NCBI GenBank assembly: GCA_013001975.1
Contig: JABDKX010000122.1
Location: 1-40,724, forward strand
Length of the DNA: 40,724 nt
Source: Saprospiraceae bacterium
GTDB lineage: Bacteria; Bacteroidota; Bacteroidia; Chitinophagales; Saprospiraceae
Reading direction: 5' to 3'
The notes beneath the pieces are model-generated. The model had not been told where the DNA came from and did not search any database. It was given only the letters and a program-made list of their open reading frames with translations. Of this stretch, positions 1-8,928 are shown in pieces (the stretch's first letter is position 1; the number at the start of each line of letters is the position of its first letter). Position numbers and translations under genes: made by a program.

Positions 1-1232
1 CCTATATAAAACTTCTCTTGTGATGGATGTGTTTCAATTTGATAAAACTGTATAATGTCATTGTCTTTAAAAAAGGCGTTGTTATCTTGGTTAATGTTAT
101 TCCACGATCCTTCATTTAAAAGATAAACGCCTTCTCGTCCAAAGTCATCAAATAGGTTTTCTGTAACCCCGCCAGAGGCAACATACACTCTGTCGTCTTT
201 AATGTCTATATCGGTTGCGTCAATATTAAAGGGTCCTTTAAATGATTCTTTTTGGCAACTTCCATTTTCATCCAGATATCGGATACTTTTCCACTCATCA
301 GCAAAAAATATTCTTCCTCTTTCATCAATAGTAACATCCAGCAAACGGTTCGTGCACGTATTAACTTCATTTATTAGCGATCCAAAGTTGTCGAAAAATA
401 AAAGCCGGCTTTTCGAACTGTTATCTTTTTGTCCTAAAATCCAGTCACCATCAGTTGCTTTTAAAAATATTGTTTTAAATGACGGATTCGTATTTTGATA
501 CACGAGATTAAATGTTTCGAAATCATCGCTTACATAAACTTCTGTATCGGTTGCAATATACATTTGGTTGTCGAGCACCAGTACTGCTTTTGCTTTATAG
601 TCTACCGGCAATCCTGTTACTGCCTTATCCCATGTACTGAAAGCGTTAGGAAACTGTGCGTTTTCATAATCTAAAATAAAAACACCATTGTCACCTACTA
701 TTGTTAAGTACTTTTCATTACCACTGACATCTGAAACCAACTGTCCTGCATCTAAGGTAAAACCAAAATCGTTCCCTTGTAAGTTGTATTGAATCAATCC
801 AAATCCTGTCGCCATATACAGCCATTCTTCGTTTTGGACAAACAGTTTATTGATTTTCCTATCTATAAAATTTGTGTTGTTTTTAATATCGAAAACTGGA
901 AAAACATTGTTTCCTTGGACAAGGTCAATGGTACTGTTTTCATATGCGATGATAAGTTGATCATTAAAATTGTCATATATAATTTCAGAAATACCCGTTT
1001 CTGTAAGCCCATCAATTTTTGATAAGAATTCGATACTCATCTCTTCTTTATCAATTGTAAAAATGGCTTCGTTGGTCGCGTAGATTATTTTCTCATCACT
1101 TTGTGTCACCCCACTTGCTTGGTTGTGTGGCAAATATGACGCCCACTGACCTATTTCAATGTCACTTTGAGAAAAAGCAACCTGAATTTGAATGAATAAA
1201 ACCAGTGAAAAAGTAAGCTTAAGTAATTTCAT
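1..1232 (-). CDS. porZ: PorZ-like type IX secretion propeller protein, 5' part (runs off left edge)
   Basis: An open frame of about 410 codons runs from an ATG at 1232 to the window edge without a stop; the C-terminal part lies outside. The protein starts with a signal peptide (MKLLKLTFSLVLFIQIQVAF) followed by IGQWASYLPHNQ and repeated propeller-type strands such as EAIFTIDKEEMSIEFLSKID. This is the beginning expected of PorZ and related two-component-regulator-propeller proteins. In Porphyromonas, PorZ belongs to the PorU/V/Q/Z attachment complex on the cell surface. An alternative in-frame ATG lies at 1250, but 1232 gives the cleaner signal peptide. It follows nadD by about 70 bases and probably shares its transcript. 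The assignment rests on the N-terminal propeller only; another two-component-regulator-type propeller protein remains possible. Confidence 0.75.
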   Translation of the reverse strand, partial: MKLLKLTFSLVLFIQIQVAFSQSDIEIGQWASYLPHNQASGVTQSDEKIIYATNEAIFTIDKEEMSIEFLSKIDGLTETGISEIIYDNFNDQLIIAYENSTIDLVQGNNVFPVFDIKNNTNFIDRKINKLFVQNEEWLYMATGFGLIQYNLQGNDFGFTLDAGQLVSDVSGNEKYLTIVGDNGVFILDYENAQFPNAFSTWDKAVTGLPVDYKAKAVLVLDNQMYIATDTEVYVSDDFETFNLVYQNTNPSFKTIFLKATDGDWILGQKDNSSKSRLLFFDNFGSLINEVNTCTNRLLDVTIDERGRIFFADEWKSIRYLDENGSCQKESFKGPFNIDATDIDIKDDRVYVASGGVTENLFDDFGREGVYLLNEGSWNNINQDNNAFFKDNDIIQFYQIETHPSQEKFYI

Positions 1233-1302
1233 TATTGGCAAATGTCTCATTTTTGCTCGGTAAATTGTTCGACGCCCTTCAATAAACGAATTCTTTCTCA
1301 AT

Positions 1303-1890
1303 TTATTGAATGTCTAATCTATTATAAATGGGATCCTCTAAAAGATATTCATATACCTTGTCAGGAACGAGATATTTGATAGACTTTTTTGACCTGATTT
1401 GGCTTCTTATAAATGACGCCGAAATATCTAATAATGGCGCTTCTTCTAGTATAATATTCTCATGACTTGCTATTTCCGGAAGATCGTAATTGGGTCTTCG
1501 ATAAACATAAATCGGATAGTTTTCCAAAAGTTTTTCGTAGTTTTTCCACTTATGAAAACTTGCCAAGTTATCGCCACCCATAATCAAACAAAACTGATGT
1601 TGAGGATACTTTTCTTCTAAATATACCATTGTATCAATTGTATAAGAAGGCTTAGGTAATTTAAATTCTATATCAGATGCTTTGATGTTTGTCAAATCTC
1701 CAATTGCCAAATTTAAAAGATGCAATCGATCATAATCTTTGGCTAACGTCTTCTTTTGTTTAAGTGGATTGTGAGGAGAAACGACCATCCATAGCTGATC
1801 CATATCGGTATTGTTAACCATATGGTTAGCTATGATCATATGCCCAACATGAACAGGATTAAAAGATCCGAAATAGAGACCGACTTTCAT
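1303..1890 (-). CDS. nadD: Nicotinate-nucleotide adenylyltransferase NadD
   Basis: The enzyme transfers AMP from ATP to nicotinate mononucleotide, giving deamido-NAD in the cytoplasmic NAD synthesis pathway. The 195-residue length is normal. The nucleotidyltransferase signature GSFNPVHVGH lies at residues 8-17, with the HxGH motif at 14-17. The C-terminal ISASFIR motif lies at 156-162. SPHNPLK, also typical of NadD, lies in between. The gene begins 12 bases after the end of dnaN and is followed by the porZ-like gene on the same strand, so dnaN-nadD-porZ is a likely transcription unit. Nothing looks damaged. Confidence 0.95.
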   Translation of the reverse strand: MKVGLYFGSFNPVHVGHMIIANHMVNNTDMDQLWMVVSPHNPLKQKKTLAKDYDRLHLLNLAIGDLTNIKASDIEFKLPKPSYTIDTMVYLEEKYPQHQFCLIMGGDNLASFHKWKNYEKLLENYPIYVYRRPNYDLPEIASHENIILEEAPLLDISASFIRSQIRSKKSIKYLVPDKVYEYLLEDPIYNRLDIQ

Positions 1891-1902
1891 TTGAAAGTTT
1901 AT

Positions 1903-3024
1903 TTAATGACTCATCATAACTGGCATCACCAACATCATCAGCTTTTCTTGCTCTTCTTCTTCAGAAGGTAAAAGAATACCTGCTTTATTAGAAGCTGACA
2001 ATTCTAAAATCACTTCTTCTGTGTCGATAACGCCCAACATTTCAACTAAAAATTTGGCGTTAAACCCAATTGTCATTGGATCTGCTTTATAGTTACAGCT
2101 GACTTGCTCTGTTGCTTCATTTGAAAAGTCTAAATCTTGTGCCGATACTGTCAAACTGTCTTCTGCTAAGTTAAGAACGACTTGATTCGTTGTCTTATTA
2201 GAGTAAATAACAATTCGCTTGAGTGAATTTTGTAAATCAGACCTGTTGACCGTTAGGACTTTGTCATTGTTTACTGGAATGACGGCATTGTAATCTGGAA
2301 ACTTAGCATCAATCAATCTGCTGATGACCAATGTGTCTCCCGCTTTGAAAAAGATGTTTTTATTGTTAAATGTAATCTCTGCCTTTTCTTCATCAGAAGA
2401 AGAGACGGCGTTTCTAAATACCGTTAAACCCTTCTTAGGAATGACTACCGACTCTGTTAACTCACTGCTTAATCCACCGATTGTGTACTTTACTAATTTA
2501 TGTGCATCAGTAGAAACGAAAATCACTTTGTTAAAATCTAATTGCATCAAGACGCCTGTCATTGACAACCTCAACTCATCTGTACTGGTTGCAAAAATGG
2601 TGTTGTTAATGGCTTTGACCAAAGAGTCGCATTCTAACGTGATTTCATTTGTGTTTTCTTCAGAAGGCGTTTCTGGAAAATCTTCTGCATTGTCTCCTGA
2701 CAATTTGTATTCTCCGTAAGCCGACTTTAATTTGACAACATTATTGTCCTTCCCCACTTTGAATTTGATTGGGTGATCGGGCAATGCTTTTAACGTGTCT
2801 AATAAAATTTTTGCAGGAACAGCGATTCTTCCATCTTCACTTCCCATCACGGTCAATGAAGAAATAATCGTCACTTCTAAATTGGTTGCAGAAATAGTTA
2901 AGTCGTTACCTGCCAACTCAAATAAATAATCTTCTAAAATGGGAATTACAGGATTTGAACTGATTGCTCCTGAAGCCATTTGAAGCTTTTTTAATAACTC
3001 ACTTGACGAAACCTCAAATATCAT
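1903..3024 (-). CDS. dnaN: DNA polymerase III beta sliding clamp
   Basis: This is the ring-shaped processivity clamp that holds the replicative polymerase on DNA and recruits repair and replication partners through a hydrophobic pocket. The 373 residues match the family. The N-terminus (MIFEVSSSELLKKLQMASGA) and the C-terminal stretch LMMLVMPVMMSH are characteristic; the MLVMPVM part contributes to the partner-binding pocket. Three clamp domains of similar length are expected across residues 1-120, 128-245 and 246-373. It is the first gene of a probable dnaN-nadD-porZ operon. A matching TAnnTTTG box and a perfect hairpin lie upstream (see separate entries). dnaA is not adjacent, so this is not the classical dnaA-dnaN locus. 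Confidence 0.97.
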   Translation of the reverse strand: MIFEVSSSELLKKLQMASGAISSNPVIPILEDYLFELAGNDLTISATNLEVTIISSLTVMGSEDGRIAVPAKILLDTLKALPDHPIKFKVGKDNNVVKLKSAYGEYKLSGDNAEDFPETPSEENTNEITLECDSLVKAINNTIFATSTDELRLSMTGVLMQLDFNKVIFVSTDAHKLVKYTIGGLSSELTESVVIPKKGLTVFRNAVSSSDEEKAEITFNNKNIFFKAGDTLVISRLIDAKFPDYNAVIPVNNDKVLTVNRSDLQNSLKRIVIYSNKTTNQVVLNLAEDSLTVSAQDLDFSNEATEQVSCNYKADPMTIGFNAKFLVEMLGVIDTEEVILELSASNKAGILLPSEEEEQEKLMMLVMPVMMSH

Positions 3025-3060
3025 TTATTCTTAATGTTTAGATTGCTAACAAAATTATAA

Positions 3061-3080
3061 TGAAGCGTTCACACGCTTCA
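3061..3080 (-). promoter_or_regulatory. Perfect hairpin in the dnaN leader
   Basis: TGAAGCG (3061-3067) and CGCTTCA (3074-3080) form a perfect 7-bp stem with a 6-base loop. It lies between the proposed dnaN promoter box and the dnaN start, so it would sit in the 5' untranslated leader. On the transcribed strand it is followed by TTATAATTTTG, a weak U-rich stretch. Attenuation or RNA stability are possible roles; neither can be shown from sequence. Confidence 0.4.
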
Positions 3081-3093
3081 AGCTTTAAAGATA

Positions 3094-3101
3094 CAAAGTT
3101 A
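3094..3101 (-). promoter_or_regulatory. Bacteroidota -7 box for dnaN
   Basis: Read on the minus strand the bases are TAACTTTG, a full match to the TAnnTTTG consensus. It lies 70 bases before the dnaN start codon. I see no convincing -33 TTG at the usual distance, so the support is one box plus position. Confidence 0.45.
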
Positions 3102-3295
3102 AACTAATTATAGCCGTTTTCTGTTTTTGTTATTAAGTTGTTTAAAACTTCAAATTGGCGATAAAAAACGCTTTTTGGCGTTCAAAACACTTGGTTTTAT
3201 TGACTTTATTCCATCTTTTAGCATTATTATAAATGAATCCTTCCCCTACACACGTTTTTTCACCTTTCTTCTTATGCATTTCCTGAGATATTAAC

Positions 3296-3303
3296 CACTT
3301 TTG
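3296..3303 (+). promoter_or_regulatory. Near-consensus -7 box before the M16-family gene
   Basis: CACTTTTG differs from TAnnTTTG only at the first base and ends 17 bases before the ATG at 3321. Between the dnaN and M16 starts (3025-3320) I otherwise see only small hairpins, including AACGC/GCGTT at 3167-3182. Confidence 0.3.
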
Positions 3304-3320
3304 CGCTATTAAGTAATCAG

Positions 3321-4592
3321 ATGATAGACAGACTTAAAGGACCATCAATAAATAATGATTTTGATCTTACCATCAGAAATCTAAAATCCGCTGTTTTGTC
3401 CAATGGAATAAAGGCCTATGAAGTCAATAATGGGACTCAAGATATCATCAAAATTGACCTGGTTTTCAGATCTGGTCGCGTAAATGAAACCAAAATCGCA
3501 GCTTCTAAAGCCGCCATCAACCTTCTCAGAGAGGGGTCATCTAATAAAAATTCACAAGAATTGGCCTACCTTTTCGATTATTACGGCTGTTCAATCAAGT
3601 TATCCGCGGGCATTGAATATTCATCAGTTTCCTTGGTTTGTTTGACGCGCTATTTTGATAAAGTTTGGCCAGAATGGTTAAACATGGTCATCGAGCCTGC
3701 CTATGCTCAAGAAGAAATTGATAAGTATAAAGATGTTTACAGCCAAAAACTTAAACATCAAATCTCTAAAAACGAAGTCATTTCATATCGCATTATCACA
3801 GAAAAACTGTTTGGCGAAAGTCATCCATATGGATACAATACGCAACCTGAACATATTTACAATTTGACCCGTGACGATATTACTGACTACTTCAAAAACA
3901 ATTGCAAATTAGACAACAGTTATCTGGTTTTGAGTGGATCTTACAATGAAAATATTCGTTCTGCCATTTTTGATGACCTAGGCAATATACATCATAAATC
4001 TTCACAAACAACCAATCCCTTTTTTAACCCTGAACCAATCCAAGGCACTTTCAAAATAAAAACACAAAACGATACTCAGACAAGCATCAAGGTGGGTTGC
4101 TTGATGGTTGATCGTCATCACCCAGATTATAATAAACTCAAATTTCTAAACACCATACTGGGAGGCTATTTCGGTTCGCGTCTGATGAAAAACATTCGTG
4201 AAGACAAAGGGTATACTTATGGTATTTACTCTTCTTTTGATGGCTGGCAAAAAGGCGGTTCGTTTTACATAGGTGCGGATGTTGGCAACACGTTTATTGA
4301 GCCAACACTAAAAGAAATCTATAAAGAAGTTAACATTCTGAAAAATGAACCTGTCACCAATCCTGAACTTGACATGGTTAAAAATTACATATTAGGTCAA
4401 TCGTTACATTTGATAGATGGCCCTTTTGCAACGGCCCAATTGGTCAAGTCACTTTATGCTACCAGTCAGTCTATTGATACTTTCGAAAGGAATGTCGCTC
4501 AAGTCAAGGCGATCACAAGTGATGATGTATTGGAGATTGCAAATAAGTATTTGCATCCTGAGAGGTTCGTGGAAGTTTTGGTGGGTGAGTGA
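3321..4592 (+). CDS. M16-family (pitrilysin-like) protein lacking the zinc motif
   Basis: The 423-residue protein has the fold signature of an M16 peptidase subunit. The C-terminal half holds IREDKGYTYGIYSSF near residues 292-305, which supplies the conserved Arg/Tyr of the family's second domain, preceded by LGGYFGSRLMKNI. The N-terminal HxxEH zinc site is missing: aligning EGS (71-73) with the usual KGT places K63-A-A-I66-N67 where HxxEH should be. It therefore resembles the non-catalytic partner that M16B enzymes pair with. No signal peptide is visible. No catalytic M16 partner lies next to it in this window; the downstream neighbour is a repeat block and then a convergent response regulator. 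It may pair with a subunit encoded elsewhere. Confidence 0.85.
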   Translation: MIDRLKGPSINNDFDLTIRNLKSAVLSNGIKAYEVNNGTQDIIKIDLVFRSGRVNETKIAASKAAINLLREGSSNKNSQELAYLFDYYGCSIKLSAGIEYSSVSLVCLTRYFDKVWPEWLNMVIEPAYAQEEIDKYKDVYSQKLKHQISKNEVISYRIITEKLFGESHPYGYNTQPEHIYNLTRDDITDYFKNNCKLDNSYLVLSGSYNENIRSAIFDDLGNIHHKSSQTTNPFFNPEPIQGTFKIKTQNDTQTSIKVGCLMVDRHHPDYNKLKFLNTILGGYFGSRLMKNIREDKGYTYGIYSSFDGWQKGGSFYIGADVGNTFIEPTLKEIYKEVNILKNEPVTNPELDMVKNYILGQSLHLIDGPFATAQLVKSLYATSQSIDTFERNVAQVKAITSDDVLEIANKYLHPERFVEVLVGE

Positions 4593-4611
4593 TGTGAAGT
4601 CCAACGGACCG

Positions 4612-4756
4612 AAGCCGAGAGGCTTTGACGAAACGAACAGCGAAGCGGATGGGTGGCCGTTAATGATGAATAATTATAAAATTGCCCTTGTTAGTAGTTG
4701 GCTCCGCCGACGGCATCTTTGTTCGCCCTGTTCATAGTTGGCTCTGCCGACGGCAT
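4612..4756. repeat. GC-rich intergenic repeat block with two 22-bp units
   Basis: Two copies of a 22-base unit, TAGTTGGCTCCGCCGACGGC plus AT, lie at 4695-4716 and 4735-4756, 40 bases apart and differing at one base. Each contains the short palindrome GCCGACGGC. Upstream a hairpin is formed by AAGCC (4612-4616) and GGCTT (4621-4625) around a GAGA loop. The block is much richer in G+C than the flanks and carries no gene of its own. It lies between convergent genes, a usual place for dispersed intergenic repeats. Copy number in the genome cannot be seen here. Confidence 0.55.
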
Positions 4757-4807
4757 TATAATTCAAAATCGAGCTAGAAGCCTCTTTTTAAATATCCTGC
4801 AACTTCC

Positions 4808-5458
4808 TCACACCAAGCCTTTTTTTAAAGCCATCGAAACGGCTGCCGCCACAGAATGAACCTGCAGTTTTGAGTATATGTTACTGACATGTTTGTTGAC
4901 CGTGGCATAACTGACAAAACACTTATCGGCTATCATTTTATAACTGTAACCTTCTACAAGGTATTTTAGAATTTCTTTTTCTCTCCTAGTAATCCCAAAA
5001 TCTTCATCTATAGGTTTGATGGCTGGTGTTGCCATTAAGGTCAACACTTTACGAGCCACAATTGGTGTCATAGGCGCACCGCCATTCATAACTTCTCGGA
5101 TGCCATCCAGTAATTTTAGGGGAGATTTTTGTTTTAAAATATAACCATCAGCCCCAGAACAAATAGCTTCTAGAATTTTGCTTTCGTCTTCAAAAATGGT
5201 AGACATAATAACTTTGACATTGGGCTTGTGTTTCTTGATTATTTTTAAACCCTCTATACCGTTTACATACGGCATATTAATATCCATTAATACAACATCA
5301 GCATGTTTGTTTTTAATAAATTCTTCAACCTTTCTACAATCAGCATAATGAGCTACACAAACCATATCTTCCATTGCATCAAGGAGCATTTTTAAACCTT
5401 CCCTTCTTGATGCGTTGTCTTCGAATATGGCAACTGATATCATTTTAGAATTTTCCAT
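4808..5458 (-). CDS. NarL/LuxR-family response regulator
   Basis: The 216-residue protein has a receiver domain (about residues 6-122) followed by a LuxR-type helix-turn-helix (about 148-212). Receiver residues are all present: acidic pair E13/D14, phospho-acceptor D59 in VVLMDINMP, S86/T87 and K109. The output domain shows ITRREKEILKYLVEGYSYKMIADKCFVS, with TVNKHVSNIYSKL as recognition helix. It should act as a phosphorylation-controlled transcription factor. It lies 47 bases downstream of the histidine kinase gene on the same strand and is its obvious partner. Met6 is a possible alternative start. The target genes are unknown. Confidence 0.93.
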   Translation of the reverse strand: MENSKMISVAIFEDNASRREGLKMLLDAMEDMVCVAHYADCRKVEEFIKNKHADVVLMDINMPYVNGIEGLKIIKKHKPNVKVIMSTIFEDESKILEAICSGADGYILKQKSPLKLLDGIREVMNGGAPMTPIVARKVLTLMATPAIKPIDEDFGITRREKEILKYLVEGYSYKMIADKCFVSYATVNKHVSNIYSKLQVHSVAAAVSMALKKGLV

Positions 5459-5505
5459 TAAGGTCGTATAAATATTGGTTAGAAAAAATTACTACATCCA
5501 ATGAT

Positions 5506-8500
5506 TTACCCATGTACATTTAAGTTACAAGTTAGGCTTATCGTTGTTCCTGCACCACTCTGAGAATTAATTTTTAGAACTCCGTCGAGTTCCTCTGCCC
5601 TTCTTTTCATATTCTTTATCCCATTTCCACCTAAAGAAAATTTTTCTATTTCGTCGTTACTCTTCATGCCTACGCCGTCATCTTCAATTATAAGTATTAT
5701 TTTTTTTGCCTTTTTCGAAAGGCTTATTGTTAATACTTTTCCTTTAGAATGTTTAATGGCATTATTTACGGCTTCCTTAAAAACTAAGTAAATGTTTCGC
5801 CTTTGGATCATGCTCAAGTCCGTTTTATGAATTGAGTCGTCATAGTCAATTTGTATTTTCCAAGCTGTAGCTTCCGTAAGTTCAGAGATATATGCCCGCA
5901 TTCGGTTTATTACATTAATTGCTTTATCATTTTCAGCGCTAATTGTCCAGACGATATCATTCATAGATTCAATAACATCTATGGTGCTGTCATTAATTTT
6001 ATTTAGCATCTTGGTTATAATTGGTCCGCCTTCTTTATTGTTTTGTTGAGCTACGGTTCCAAACAGCGCTATGCTGGAAAGCGTAGAACCTATTTCGTCA
6101 TGAAGGTCTTGAGAAATTCTATTACGTAATGACTGTATCCGCTCGTTTTGTTTAATCCGATAGTTGTAAAAATAATACAGTCCGTATAGAATTAATGTGA
6201 GACACAGCAGTCGAAACCACCATGTTTCCCACCAAGCAGAAAGAATAGTAAGCTTCATGGTCGCCCCTGCTTCATTCCAAACACCCTTGTGGTTACTTCC
6301 TTGTACTCTTAGTATATATTCGCCAGAATCTAGGTTTGTAAATGTGACCTCATTTAAATGCTTAAGATCTACCCATTCTTTGTCAAATCCTTCTAACTTA
6401 TATCTGAATCTATTGCCACTGGCTTTTGTCAGGTCTAAGCAAGCAAATTCAAAACTTATCATTCTAAAGAAATATGGCAGTTTTATTTCTTTTGTTTCAA
6501 GTAATGGTGCCTCCAGTCTAAACCCCTTGAAGTTCGCTTCAGGATTTCGTTCGTATTCAATCTTTTTGTTGTCAAGTTTAAGTGCTTGGATAACGACGTG
6601 TGAAGGATTTAAGTCCCGGTAAAAGTCTTCTGGGTTAAAATAAGTTAAACCCCCAACACCTCCGAAAAATAGGGTTCCATCTTTACTCTTTATAAAGGCA
6701 TCTGTGTTAAATTCAGTATGTTGCAACCCATCTTTCATGGAAAAGTTTCGAAAATTTGATGTTTTGGGATCAAATAATGACAAACCATTGTTTGTACTCA
6801 TCCAAAGATTTTGGCGGTCGTCTGCTAAGATACCGTATATAACATCATTGGGTAATGCGCTGTTGCTTTTTGTAATATGCGTATATGAATTGTTAGTAAC
6901 ATCAATTCTGTTCAATCCATTGGCTGTTCCAACCCAAAGAACCTTATCTGGGAAAATGGGATCAGTCAACGTGCAATATATTTGATTTGAAGAAAGTGAG
7001 TTTATATTATTGGGGTCATGGTAATGCTGGGTAAATTCTTTTTTCTTTTTATCAAATAAAAGAATCCCGTTGTTCCTTGATTTTAAACTTATAATATTTT
7101 CTGTGTGTTCGGAAACAGGCATATGAGACCTATATGTGACATTTGTTTGGAAGCTGTACCTTTCAATTTCTTTATTTGATATTATGTCTCGTTTAATCAA
7201 ATTTAATGTCAAAGAATCTCCATTTAAATTTTTATTTTTCTCATACCATAAAATCCAATTAAAACTTTTTTCACTGAAAATTTTATACCCATTAGCCTGA
7301 ATGTCCTTTATAACATCTGCTTTTAATTTTTCTTCAAGAATTTCTCCCTTTATATTTAACCTTACTTGAATCTCTGGATTTTTTAAATACACATTGTCTA
7401 ACTCAATGTTGCCTTTGTCATCTATTCGCACTCTACGGTGAGTGACGTACTCTTCTTTATTAAATAAATCTAAATTTATTTTGGAGGTTCGTTTGTGCTT
7501 TTTATAATCATATATGACAATTCCTTTCTCAACAAAAATCAATTTATCGTTTTTCGTTAAATGCAATTTTTGTACACTCGGTCCTAAATTATTATTCCCA
7601 TAATAATTAAACTTTTCAATGTCCATTGAATATTTATACAAACCGTAAGCAGTTGAAAAGATATAGATGTTTTGATCTTTGTCTTCATAAATACTAGATG
7701 CAGGTCTGATCGAAAACATATTAACATCAGACTTTTTTGAGTATCTAATGTCAGTAAATGTTGCCTTCTTTGGATCAAATCTGTGCAGACCATGTTTCCC
7801 AAAAAGTAGCCAAATGCGCCCTTTAGAATCGCACAAAAAGAATCGAGGATTTGCAAAGTTTTTTGGAAACTTCTTACTAGAAATACGATTACCTGTTTTT
7901 ATATCAATAATACTGTATTGATTTTCTTCCAATAGGTAAATAGCATCTTCATTTTTATCGTAAACAAGTGTGTGTGACCAAAAATCAATAGGTTTCGACG
8001 TTATAAATTTTCTTTTTACAAATTTTAAATTTGCGGTTTTGTTTCTATAGTTTAAGTTATAGACATGTAAGTCGTTTTTTTCTATCCACCACAGTTCATT
8101 ATTTTTCGTCCTTACTATTTGTTTTGCGGGAAGGTGTTTTAATCCTTTAAAATAATTCTGTATTGGTTGACAAACCTTTTGAGTATTTACAATTCTGGTT
8201 GAGTCTTTGGTATCATAAACAAAGTCGAAATCTATTATGCACCATTCCTTGTTGTAAGTCCAACCCAGATTACGATTTGAATCGAATTCACAATAAGCGT
8301 TGTCAGGAATATCTACTCTATGAAATGTTTCATCCTTTCTATTAAATATAAATTGGCCTTTTCCATTTGTACGAAGCCAAATATTATTATTGTGGTCGAG
8401 CAGTTCGGGTATTAAATAATTAGCAGGAGGTCCTAATGAATCTCCAGTAACAGGAAGATATTCTTTCACCTTATAGCCATCATATCTGTTTAGCCCCGCA

Positions 8501-8700
8501 GCCGTCCCAATCCACAAATAGCCATAATGGTCTTGAACAACATCTCTGATATTTCCTGCTGATAACCCTTGATTAGCATTAAACTCTTCAAAGTCAATAA
8601 TCACAGTATCTAACATTACCGTTTGTGGCAATAGCTCTTGTGCACAGCATTGAAATGCAGCAAATACCAAACAACACAAAATGTACTTATGCCTGTTCAT
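5506..8700 (-). CDS. Periplasmic-propeller sensor histidine kinase (HisKA_3 type)
   Basis: This 1064-residue protein begins with a signal peptide (MNRHKYILCCLVFAAFQCCA). A long periplasmic sensor of propeller repeats follows; GYLWIGTAAGLNRYDGY, KVLWVGTANGLNRID and NLWMSTNNGLSLFDPKT mark blades. A Y_Y_Y-type beta-sandwich (about 725-815) leads to one membrane segment near 822-846. The cytoplasmic part holds the H-box QDLHDEIGSTLSS with phospho-acceptor H867. Its ATPase domain has the N-box EAVNNAIKHSKG (near 977-988), the G1 box DDGVGM (about 1007-1012) and GGNGIKNMKRRAEE. All kinase residues expected of the family are present, so it should be active. The adjacent NarL-type regulator is the likely target. 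Members of this class in Bacteroidota often sense saccharides, but the ligand here is not inferable. A small inverted repeat (AATAGG/CCTATT) lies upstream at 8743-8759. Confidence 0.92.
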   Translation of the reverse strand: MNRHKYILCCLVFAAFQCCAQELLPQTVMLDTVIIDFEEFNANQGLSAGNIRDVVQDHYGYLWIGTAAGLNRYDGYKVKEYLPVTGDSLGPPANYLIPELLDHNNNIWLRTNGKGQFIFNRKDETFHRVDIPDNAYCEFDSNRNLGWTYNKEWCIIDFDFVYDTKDSTRIVNTQKVCQPIQNYFKGLKHLPAKQIVRTKNNELWWIEKNDLHVYNLNYRNKTANLKFVKRKFITSKPIDFWSHTLVYDKNEDAIYLLEENQYSIIDIKTGNRISSKKFPKNFANPRFFLCDSKGRIWLLFGKHGLHRFDPKKATFTDIRYSKKSDVNMFSIRPASSIYEDKDQNIYIFSTAYGLYKYSMDIEKFNYYGNNNLGPSVQKLHLTKNDKLIFVEKGIVIYDYKKHKRTSKINLDLFNKEEYVTHRRVRIDDKGNIELDNVYLKNPEIQVRLNIKGEILEEKLKADVIKDIQANGYKIFSEKSFNWILWYEKNKNLNGDSLTLNLIKRDIISNKEIERYSFQTNVTYRSHMPVSEHTENIISLKSRNNGILLFDKKKKEFTQHYHDPNNINSLSSNQIYCTLTDPIFPDKVLWVGTANGLNRIDVTNNSYTHITKSNSALPNDVIYGILADDRQNLWMSTNNGLSLFDPKTSNFRNFSMKDGLQHTEFNTDAFIKSKDGTLFFGGVGGLTYFNPEDFYRDLNPSHVVIQALKLDNKKIEYERNPEANFKGFRLEAPLLETKEIKLPYFFRMISFEFACLDLTKASGNRFRYKLEGFDKEWVDLKHLNEVTFTNLDSGEYILRVQGSNHKGVWNEAGATMKLTILSAWWETWWFRLLCLTLILYGLYYFYNYRIKQNERIQSLRNRISQDLHDEIGSTLSSIALFGTVAQQNNKEGGPIITKMLNKINDSTIDVIESMNDIVWTISAENDKAINVINRMRAYISELTEATAWKIQIDYDDSIHKTDLSMIQRRNIYLVFKEAVNNAIKHSKGKVLTISLSKKAKKIILIIEDDGVGMKSNDEIEKFSLGGNGIKNMKRRAEELDGVLKINSQSGAGTTISLTCNLNVHG

Positions 8701-8742
8701 ATAACTAAATGAGACATTAAAATTTCTAAGTTAATCAATCAC

Positions 8743-8759
8743 AATAGGAAAAACCTATT
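8743..8759. promoter_or_regulatory. Inverted repeat upstream of the sensor kinase
   Basis: AATAGG and CCTATT form a perfect 6-bp inverted repeat around AAAAA, about 45 bases before the kinase start. It could be an operator for autoregulation or simply a chance palindrome in AT-rich DNA. Confidence 0.2.
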
Positions 8760-8928
8760 AATTATAACAAAAGAAGTTTTAGTTGTCCGTTAATGCAAGG
8801 TCTATCTTTTACATCAAATAAAATATTATTGAATCTAATAATTAAATATCAAGTTCACTCCAACAAATTATTATTTATAGTAATGGTTATTAAACCATGC
8901 CCAAAGTAATTTAGCATTAAGAAATTAA

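Noticed and set aside
3025-3320. Replication origin next to dnaN
   Set aside because: No cluster of DnaA boxes is visible and dnaA is not adjacent; only small hairpins are present.
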